Shown piece by piece: positions 57,614 through 64,000 of a DNA stretch of 64,000 bases (its first letter is position 1; the number at the start of each line of letters is the position of its first letter). A program made the position numbers and the translations under genes. The notes beneath the pieces were generated by a model that was not told the origin of the DNA, ran no database searches, and saw only the letters and a program-made list of their open reading frames with translations. The stretch is from contig NZ_CANLTQ010000004.1 of the NCBI RefSeq assembly GCF_947494025.1, forward strand, positions 180,192 to 244,191. The letters are read 5' to 3'. Origin of the DNA: an uncultured Jannaschia sp. GTDB taxonomy: Bacteria > Pseudomonadota > Alphaproteobacteria > Rhodobacterales > Rhodobacteraceae.

Positions 57614-58059
57614 GTAAGAGCTGCGCTTTAAGGGTATCAACACTAGTCGCGATTTCAGGGTTCGACTGGAGTCCGGTGCTAGCGAATGGCAGTGATTACG
57701 CCTGCCCGATTGAACCAATGAACCTCTTTGGGCCGATGTTCGACCCTGTTCCTGTTCCCGGATTGAACACAGAGTTCGGTACCTTCGAGTCTTGGCCGCT
57801 AACGCCTGAGCTAGCTTCGCTCGGATTTGTTGCTCATCGCGCTTCCGATGGAGCCTTTCTTGTGTTCCCGAACCGACTTTCGGCTACGATGTTGTCATGG
57901 TCGAAGCTGATTGGGCCCGGCGATGAGGTCTGCGCATCAAGAGTTGTGGCCGTCTTTCAGTCCGAAAGCGAGTCTCAGACGATCGCGCCACTTATCGAGG
58001 CGATAAAACTTGAGGAGCCATCTGCCGAATTTATCCGTCCAATTATGCAAGACGTCTAA
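57610..58059 (+). CDS. Protein of unknown function in the post-R-M cluster
   Basis: The 149-residue protein starts at a GTG overlapping the preceding stop (GTGA). It is acidic, soluble, has no signal peptide or membrane helix, and contains proline-rich MNLFGPMFDPVPVPGLNTEF and TFESWPLTPELASLGFVAHR. I recognise no family. Its coupling to the broken upstream gene and to the next gene, which follows directly, suggests a three-gene unit. GC and codon use are those of the island, not of the core. Confidence 0.6.
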   Translation: MSKSCALRVSTLVAISGFDWSPVLANGSDYACPIEPMNLFGPMFDPVPVPGLNTEFGTFESWPLTPELASLGFVAHRASDGAFLVFPNRLSATMLSWSKLIGPGDEVCASRVVAVFQSESESQTIAPLIEAIKLEEPSAEFIRPIMQDV

Positions 58060-58329
58060 GTGGAATTTACTATCCCATTTCTTGGATACATGAGCCGCTA
58101 CGACCCGAGGCCGCTGTTTCCTTTAGGTGGCGCGATTATCGTTTGGGATCTTGATCGAACCAATACACGCATTTTGGAGCGTTTTATCGCTGATGGCGGC
58201 CCATCAGTTGATCTGCCAGGCGCTCTTATGTTCACTGAGCTGTATACGAGCCTATACTTTTCAATATCCCTTAGCATAGACGACGATTCTCTGCTTGAAA
58301 ATCAGTTTTCCGTCTCAATAGAAAACTGA
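58060..58329 (+). CDS. Small protein of unknown function next to the IS element
   Basis: The 89-residue protein has a GTG start immediately after the upstream stop (TAAGTG). It reads VEFTIPFLGYMSRYDPRPLF, then IIVWDLDRTNTRILERFIAD and a serine/leucine-rich end. No family is recognised. Its stop lies about 22 bp before the left end of the IS481-type element, so it may be complete or may have lost its original end to the insertion. Confidence 0.5.
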   Translation: MEFTIPFLGYMSRYDPRPLFPLGGAIIVWDLDRTNTRILERFIADGGPSVDLPGALMFTELYTSLYFSISLSIDDDSLLENQFSVSIEN

Positions 58330-58351
58330 TCAGATATTGTGATGTATGATT

Positions 58352-59370
58352 TAGGTGTTTGATCCCACGGTTTGATGGTGTGATCCTTTCTGCGGAATGG
58401 AAGGAAGCCCTATGGGACAAGTTCGTCACGGCTGCGCCACGACCACGTTCGCCGTCAGAGCTGCAATGCAGCGATCGCAGGCTTCGCTCTCGCAGCTGAG
58501 CGGCGAGTTGGGGATCAATCCCAAGACGGTCGCCAAGTGGCGGAAGCGGGCGACAGTCGAGGATCTCAAGACCGGTCCGAGGGAGCCGCGCTCTACGGTT
58601 CTGACCGAGGCGGAGGAGGCGATGATCGTCGCGTTCCGGCGTCACACGCTGCTGCCGCTGGACGATTGTCTCTATGCCTTGCAGCCCTCGATCCCGCACC
58701 TGACGCGGTCAGCCCTGCACCGGTGCCTGCAGCGGCATGGCATCTCACGCCTGCCGGACGTCGAGGGCGACAAGCCCAAACGGCAGAAGTTCAAGCGTTA
58801 CCCGATAGGCTTCTTTCATATCGACATTGCGGAAGTGCAGACCGCCGAGGGCAAGCTCTACCTGTTCGTGGGCATTGACCGAACCAGCAAGTTCGCGGTC
58901 ACACAGCTCGTCGAGAAAGCCGACAGGAAAACGGCGTGGGAGTTCCTGCAGCACATGCTCGAGGCGGTGCCCTATCACGTCCACACCATTCTTACCGACA
59001 ATGGCATCCAGTTCGCCGAGCAGCCAAGAAACAGGAACACGATCCTCTCCCGGCCCATGCGCTTCGACATGATCTGCGAAGTTAACGGGATCGAGCACCG
59101 GCTGACCAAGCCCAACTATCCTTGGACAAACGGCCAGGTCGAGCGGATGAACCGCACCATCAAGGACGCAACCGTCAAACGTTATCACTACGACAGCCAC
59201 GATCAGTTCCGAACGCACCTTGGCGACTTCATGGCTGCCTACAATTTCGCCCGCAGGCTCAAGACCCTCGGTGGCCTCACACCTTACGAATACATCTGCA
59301 AAATCTGGACATCAGAGCCGGATCGATTCATCCTCAATCCGATCCACCAAATGCCGGGACTGCACACCTA
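58352..59370 (+). mobile_element. IS481-family insertion sequence
   Basis: The element is about 1 kb and carries one transposase gene. The ends are imperfect inverted repeats: TAGGTGT...TCCC on the left and its counterpart GGGA...ACACCTA on the right, with TGT/ACA termini as in the IS481 family. I could not define a target-site duplication, so the exact borders may shift by four bases (58356-59366). Confidence 0.75.
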
Positions 59371-59371
59371 G
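58412..59371 (+). CDS. IS481-family transposase
   Basis: The 319-residue protein has an N-terminal helix-turn-helix (LSQLSGELGINPKTVAKWRK) and an rve-type DDE domain. The DDE residues are in FFHIDIAEVQTAEG, ILTDNGIQFAE and NGQVERMNRTIKDATVKRY. The length is normal and the frame intact, so the element could be active. The start MGQVRHGCAT is preceded by AAGGAAG; an earlier ATG at 58397 is less likely. Confidence 0.93.
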   Translation: MGQVRHGCATTTFAVRAAMQRSQASLSQLSGELGINPKTVAKWRKRATVEDLKTGPREPRSTVLTEAEEAMIVAFRRHTLLPLDDCLYALQPSIPHLTRSALHRCLQRHGISRLPDVEGDKPKRQKFKRYPIGFFHIDIAEVQTAEGKLYLFVGIDRTSKFAVTQLVEKADRKTAWEFLQHMLEAVPYHVHTILTDNGIQFAEQPRNRNTILSRPMRFDMICEVNGIEHRLTKPNYPWTNGQVERMNRTIKDATVKRYHYDSHDQFRTHLGDFMAAYNFARRLKTLGGLTPYEYICKIWTSEPDRFILNPIHQMPGLHT

Positions 59372-59702
59372 TTTTCGGCGTGCGAGCGCTTTTTTGCGGT
59401 CGCAGACAATCTAGTCAGGGCTGCCGATTGCCGGAATTATAATGGAGCAGCCCCAAAGGCAGGCTCATCCGGATCGCGCTGGACCTCGCTCGCACGAAGC
59501 TCTGAATATAGGACCGCAAAGGGCGCGTTCGGAAGTGGAGGGCAGCGTCGCTGACTTCTACGCTGCCCGCCCCGGGCCCATCCCACCGCTGCCGCGGCCG
59601 ATTTTTTCAGTGATGGTGCGGCGTTGGGTAATCGCGGATTGACGGGAAGCTCGGCAGGAGGCACTTTCTATCTTGCAATTCGTTCTGAACATGGGGCTCA
59701 AA
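59372..59702 (+). other. 331-bp gap between the IS element and the protease gene
   Basis: No supported gene. GC is higher than in the left flank of the IS, so the two flanks do not look like halves of one gene. An AGGAGG-type sequence at about 59656-59661 precedes possible starts of the protease gene (TTG 59673, ATG 59691 or ATG 59703). Confidence 0.4.
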
Positions 59703-61541
59703 ATGCGTGTTGCTTCCCTGATCGCACTTGCTGCCATCATTCCTACGCCCGTGCTGCCCCAAGACGCGGCAGCAGCGCTGGTCACGACTATGCACGCCGA
59801 GCGGAATACGCCCAGGCTCCAGATACTCGCGCCTGAGCAGCAGGGGCGCCAAGCCCTCATGACGACTCAGGTTACGCCTCAGGACATGCCCGACAAACTC
59901 ATAGCGGCTTGGCGGTTCCTGACAGAGCGCGCCAGCGAGTATGGGCTTACGCCGGACCTTTCCAGCCTCCAACATGTCGGGACGCAGGAAACGGAGCTCG
60001 GCTCCGTCTTCCGGTTCAGTCAGCAACTCGGCGGGCGCAGAGTTGCCGACGGCGAAATCGTAGTATCGGTGAACAATGACAATCAGGTCTATCAGGTCTA
60101 TAACAATATTTATCCGGCCACAGCCGAGAAGGCCGCGCGGGCCAGTTTTGCCGAGATACCCCCTGATCGGGCACGGGACCTGGCGTGGGATACGCTCGGC
60201 GCGCAAAAGCTACTTGCAGAGCCGCTATCGGAACTCGTCTACATACCCGACGAGAATGGCTTCGTCCTAGCCTATGATGTGCGCCTCTACGTGACGCGCA
60301 ACAAAACGGACGGCGAAGCCGAGCCAGGCTATTAGCAAGTCTTGGTGGACGCCCTCACCGGCGACGTGATCGGTGACCCTAACGAGCTCAGTACTAACGA
60401 AGGTAAACGGGCCGAAGAGGACAACTATTTACAAGAGGCGGCCAATATTGATGCCGCCCTACGCTCGTTTTCGGCCGTGACCCAGCGCGCAGCCAAGGGC
60501 GGAGAGGGGGTAGAGCGGGTCACCGGACAGGGACTAGTCTTTAATCCGGATCCCATCACCTCGCTTGCAACCGCTCTAACGGACAATTCGCCAGCCGTTG
60601 CGTTCGAGCCCGCCTACAACGAAGTGAACTTGCTTGAGTTGGCTAAGTTCAACAACGTCGTTCGGCTCGAGGGACCGTGGGTAGCGATCACCGATTTCGA
60701 GCCGCCGAACACGATCCCCTCGACTACGGCCGATGGTGTCTGGACGGCCAAGCGCGGCGACAACGCTTTCAACGACGTGATGACCTACTACCACATCGAT
60801 CAAAGTCAACGGTACATCCAGTCGCTCGGCTTTACCGGCATTCAGGCCCGCCCCATTCCCGCTGACAGTGACGGAATGAGCGGTGCTGATAACTCACACT
60901 ATGTCGGTCCTCCTATAGACCGTATCGCCTTCGGGCATGGGTGCGTCGATGACAACGAGGACGCCGACGTGATCCTTCATGAGTACGGGCACGCAATGAC
61001 CTATCATATCAACCCGAGCTGGAGCGGGGGTGATAGCCGCGCGATCGGCGAGGGCTTTGGCGACTACTGGGCAGAGACATACAGTCATTCCACGCCCAAC
61101 GGGGCCTCGTTCCAAGCTGACAGAGTGTTTGAATGGGATGGCACGTGTCCTTGGGGTGGCCGCAGCGTAAACGTGACCGGTGTGCAATATGATCCTGATA
61201 AAAATTACGGTGCTCATGAGGGCATTGGAAACGGGGTGCAGTCGGACGAACTATGGTCCACGCCGCTCTTTCAGTCCTTTCTTGAACTCCGCGGACGAGA
61301 TGTGCCGCGGGAGGAGATCGACACAATCGTATTGCAATCGATGTTCGGCTTGGGCGCCGGTTTCAAAATGCACGATTTGGCCGCGGCCGTAGTCGCCACA
61401 GCAAAACAGCTCCACCCGCAGGGCGTGCATTCCGGTATCTTCCAGGCCCAATTCGAAAAGCTGAATATCTTAGGGCCAGATGGATCCGTTCCGACTTGGC
61501 CCGGAGGCGTCGATGCCGCCGGTGCGGCCGTGAAGCGGTGA
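59703..61541 (+). pseudogene. Thermolysin/fungalysin-like secreted metalloprotease with in-frame amber codon
   Basis: The frame encodes a signal peptide (MRVASLIALAAIIPTPVLPQ), an FTP/PepSY-type propeptide (about 30-250) and a zinc protease domain. The domain has HEYGH (codons at 60978-60992) and the downstream glutamate in AIGEGFGDYWAE (about 61050), a pattern seen in M4/M36 proteases. A TAG at 60333-60335 interrupts the propeptide where relatives have tryptophan (...PGY[stop]QVLVDALTGDVIG; compare WQVLVDA-TG). A single TGG-to-TAG change explains it. Everything else is intact, so inactivation is recent or the codon is suppressed. The HAD-M28 gene follows after 23 bp. Confidence 0.85.
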
Positions 61542-61564
61542 AACCACCGGGGGCTTGAACAGCT

Positions 61565-62989
61565 ATGAGGGCGGTCATCTTTGATCTCGACGGCATGGTA
61601 CCTAGCGCTGGAGCGGCCGCGCTCCGGCCAGACGCTCGTGATCTTATCGCCGCGATCGCCACCTCCGGCGCGCCCTTCACGTTGACGATAACCGGCGCCA
61701 GTACAAGGAAAGGTTGCACAGCGGCTCGGAGGCGGCTCGCGATCGCCCTTGGTGATGCTGATCTCGGTGACTCGCCGAGATCCTTGACGAATCGACTAGT
61801 TATCACCCGCGCCTTATCACATGGTGCGAACGAATACGCTGAGAACTTGAACCAGCTTGTGAGTTATAGCGGCGAGCATGACCACACGCATCTGCCCGTC
61901 TTTGTGTCCGCTGATCCGCTTCATCTAGAAGTTGCGGAGCGCCTTGGGATGCTATCTTATCCACTCCCGGCGCTGGACTTGGCAGACCGTCCGCCAGCAA
62001 AGGGAACGTGGCCATTCGGGCGGTCATGGTCGGAGCTAACGGCGAGCCTGCTCGAAACTATTAGTTTTGAGCCCTGCAAGAGGCGAGAGACTGCAGGGAG
62101 AGCTCGGCAGGCCGCCGCCGTTTCGAAAAGTGCTGCGGTGGACGAACGGACTGTCGGGCTCGTTCAGGAAGTAGATGCCAGTCGCCTGCAGGCGAGCCTT
62201 ATGAGTCTCGTCGACTGGAATACCCGCTGGTCGCATTCAGAAACGCTCAGTCAAGTTGCCGATGCAGTTAGGGACGCGTTCCTTACGGCAGGGTATCCGC
62301 AGGACTGCGTCCGCTTTCAACCGTTCGCGATGCCTAATGGTAGCCCCCAACGGAACGTCCTTTGTGGGGCGAGTGAATTGGGTGCAGGCTTGGTCCTTCT
62401 CTGCGCCCATTACGACAGCCAATCAACTGGCCCAACCGCCCCAGCACCAGGTTGCGACGACAACGCAAGCGGCGTGGCTGTCGTGCTGGAAGTCGCCAGG
62501 ATTCTGCGGGACGCCGCAATGCACCAGAACGTGCTTTTCGCCGCATTCGCCGGCGAAGAGCAGGGTCTATTTGGATCGCGCGCATGCGCAGAGATTGCCG
62601 CGGCTGAGGGCTGGGACCTGAAGCTCGTCATTAACCTCGACATGGTCGGCCATAACTCTTCGGCCAAGCCGCAGACGACCATTGTGGAATACGACCAGGG
62701 CAATCGAGTGCCCGACAACGATGCAAAATCACGTGAATTTGCGGCGATAATGGCTCAAGCCGCCGTAGACTACACAAACCTCTCCGTCGAGCATGACAAT
62801 ATTTCGAACAGCGATTACATGCCTTTTGAAGCGAGGGGCTACGTGTGTGTCGGAGTTTACGACGGAGCTGCCGCTTTTGACTTCTATCACACCGAAAACG
62901 ACACGATCGACAAGGTCGATCTGGGGTATCTGTCCGAGGTGACAAAGTTGGTTGTCGGGGCAGTTGCGACGATCTCCGAGCCATCCTGA
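61565..62989 (+). CDS. HAD-like / M28 zinc aminopeptidase fusion
   Basis: The 474-residue protein has two parts. Residues 1-150 look like a degenerate haloacid-dehalogenase domain (VIFDLDG with the first DxD, TLTITGAS, and DPLHLEVAERLGM). Residues about 205-474 are an M28 peptidase with every metal ligand: AHYDS (His282), GCDDNASG (Asp298), FAGEEQGLFGS (Glu331/332), NLDMVGHN (Asp359) and YHTENDT (His442). No signal peptide is seen, although M28 enzymes are usually exported. It follows the protease gene by 23 bp. The combination is unfamiliar to me; the HAD-like part could also be a mis-joined fragment. Confidence 0.75.
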   Translation: MRAVIFDLDGMVPSAGAAALRPDARDLIAAIATSGAPFTLTITGASTRKGCTAARRRLAIALGDADLGDSPRSLTNRLVITRALSHGANEYAENLNQLVSYSGEHDHTHLPVFVSADPLHLEVAERLGMLSYPLPALDLADRPPAKGTWPFGRSWSELTASLLETISFEPCKRRETAGRARQAAAVSKSAAVDERTVGLVQEVDASRLQASLMSLVDWNTRWSHSETLSQVADAVRDAFLTAGYPQDCVRFQPFAMPNGSPQRNVLCGASELGAGLVLLCAHYDSQSTGPTAPAPGCDDNASGVAVVLEVARILRDAAMHQNVLFAAFAGEEQGLFGSRACAEIAAAEGWDLKLVINLDMVGHNSSAKPQTTIVEYDQGNRVPDNDAKSREFAAIMAQAAVDYTNLSVEHDNISNSDYMPFEARGYVCVGVYDGAAAFDFYHTENDTIDKVDLGYLSEVTKLVVGAVATISEPS

Positions 62990-62999
62990 TCGCAGGAGC

Positions 63000-63155
63000 G
63001 AGGCTGCGGACGCGGAGGTGATCGTGGAAGTGGATCTGCGCCCGACCATGCTCTGTGTTGAGTCAAAGGCGCAGGATCAGCAGGCCCGTGCTCTTGTGTT
63101 CCGCACCTGCGAGCAGATCGTGAACCAGCGGACAAAGATGGCGCCCGGCATCTGA
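63000..63155 (+). pseudogene. IS110-family transposase fragment
   Basis: The frame reads LCVESKAQDQQARALVFRTC then EQIVNQRTKM before a stop. This resembles the segment between the DEDD domain and the C-terminal domain of IS110-type transposases (typically VK-EQQA---FRTR--LVRQRT). Both ends of the gene are missing. Confidence 0.55.
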
Positions 63156-63499
63156 GCGATGCTGACGCGCGGCGAGAACTATCGTGGTTCGACCATCGCG
63201 CCGCCTGATTCAACTGCCGGGTAGAGCCGGCCTTAAGAGCTGTGAGGCAGGCATCAGCCAAATGGACACCTGATTGACATGATCCGGGTCGGGCAAACCA
63301 GAAACCTTCTCCGAGCTTCGAGCTCGCTGTTGGAGATTCGGCGCCGCTTCGAGCATCACCATCTCGGCCAGCGGCGCCAGTCAGCCGCAAGAATAGGCCT
63401 GACAAAGGTACGCACTCGATCACATGTCCGGCGATCAGAGATTCCTTGCAAGCCAAGCGGTATCCACAAGAGAAGGTTGTCTTTCAGGCCCATTCCCTC
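63156..63499 (+). other. 344-bp gap before the IS5-type element
   Basis: I see no gene here. It may include non-coding remnants of the IS110-type element. Confidence 0.35.
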
Positions 63500-64000
63500 G
63501 GCGCTGTTGCACATCTCGGTAAGGGGGATTCACTGAGCGCGCGCTGACGGTTAGCTCGAGGGTATGCCGAAGCCTTCCCCAACCCGCTACCGCACGACGA
63601 ACTGGTCCGACTACAACGCGGCGCTGCGCAAGCGCGGCTCACTGTCGGTTTGGTTCGACCCCGAGATGGTCTGGCACGCCGACAAGACCGGCAAGCGCGG
63701 CCGGCCCGAGACCTTCTCGGACGCTGCCATTCAGACATGCCTGACGCTGAAGGTGCTCTTCGGTCTTCCGCTTCGGCAGACGGTCGGGCGGGTCGAGAGC
63801 CTGATCCAGATGGCTGGACTCGATTGGCCAGTCCCGGACTATTCGACGCTGTGCCGGCGGCAGGCGCGGATCGCGGTGCAGATCCCGTATCGCACATCGG
63901 GACAGCCGCTGAACCTGCTCGTCGACAGCACCGGCATCAAGTTTCGCGGTGATGGCGAATGGCAGGCCCGCAAGCATGGCCCGTCACGCCGGAGGCAATG
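63500..64000 (+). mobile_element. IS5-family element, left part (continues beyond the window)
   Basis: The left end is set at GGCGCTGTTGCACATC, which resembles the GGC-TTGTTG termini of IS5/IS903-type elements. The transposase starts 64 bp inside. The right end lies outside the window. Confidence 0.7.
63564..64000 (+). CDS. IS5-family transposase, N-terminal part
   Basis: About 145 codons are visible before the window edge. The start MPKPSPTRYRTTNWSDYNAA and the block RGRPETFSDAAIQTCLTLKV then LPDYSTL-like VPDYSTLCRRQARI are typical of IS5/IS1182-like DUF4338-type (transposase DDE, IS5) proteins. The first Asp of the DDE triad is visible in LNLLVDSTGIKF. The frame is open to the edge. Confidence 0.88.
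   Translation, partial: MPKPSPTRYRTTNWSDYNAALRKRGSLSVWFDPEMVWHADKTGKRGRPETFSDAAIQTCLTLKVLFGLPLRQTVGRVESLIQMAGLDWPVPDYSTLCRRQARIAVQIPYRTSGQPLNLLVDSTGIKFRGDGEWQARKHGPSRRRQ

Noticed and set aside
59372..59702. Right half of a gene interrupted by the IS481-type element
   Set aside because: The composition differs from the left flank and no open frame continues that of the 58060-58329 gene.

Overview
The window is a GC-rich alphaproteobacterial chromosome segment, most likely from the Rhodobacterales (Roseobacter/Rhodobacter group). Pointers are an RNase E whose S1 domain is split by a long acidic insert, a VPLPA-CTERM surface protein, ribosomal protein L21 with a helix-hairpin-helix tail, a zeta-type F1-ATPase inhibitor (DUF1476), a split methionine synthase, and PstA/PstC with enlarged N-terminal regions. 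All assignments come from reading the sequence; no database search was run.

Layout of the core part (1-51950). 1-8134: end of a Bcp peroxiredoxin, an M23 peptidase coupled to a bactofilin (cell shape), a VPLPA-CTERM protein, prfB, a class A penicillin-binding protein and an aminotransferase. 8251-14969: rne, then a DctB/DctD-like two-component pair whose regulator lacks the sigma-54 contact motif. 15041-16791: purC-purS-purQ, with purL separate at 24535. 16929-24439: zeta inhibitor, the homocysteine methyltransferase and corrinoid parts of a split methionine synthase, an EEP-family phosphohydrolase, a radical SAM protein, sodC, gluconokinase and a coupled trio of small conserved genes. 26793-31224: bolA / grxD (iron-sulfur and iron handling), der, a BamB-like lipoprotein and a YfgM-like protein (envelope assembly). 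31408-36509: an RND efflux pair, followed by a decayed Rieske oxygenase gene. 37697-44984: the phosphate regulon in the order phoR-pstS-pstC-pstA-pstB-phoU-phoB, with a three-unit PHO box upstream of pstS. 44984-51580: a transsulfuration-type PLP enzyme, proA-proB-obgE, a GNAT acetyltransferase, rpmA and rplU.

From a tRNA-Ser(CGA) at 51861-51950 to the right edge the character changes: lower GC, different codon use, defence-type genes, insertion sequences and broken genes. This looks like an accessory island using the tRNA 3' end as its border, although no integrase is visible. It holds a probable restriction-modification system: a PLD-fold (BfiI/NgoFVII-like) nuclease convergent with an operon of a ribbon-helix-helix regulator and two paralogous amino-methyltransferases. 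Next come three small genes of unknown function, the first broken by a 13-bp tandem duplication, then an IS481-type element, a thermolysin/fungalysin-like protease gene with an in-frame amber codon, an unusual HAD-like/M28 peptidase fusion, an IS110 remnant, and the start of an IS5-type element that runs off the window.

The items most worth a second look are the PLD/two-methyltransferase system with its adjoining unknown genes, the HAD-M28 fusion beside the protease, the DctD variant without GAFTGA, and the readable scars of gene decay: the 13-bp duplication, the amber codon and the Rieske oxygenase pseudogene.
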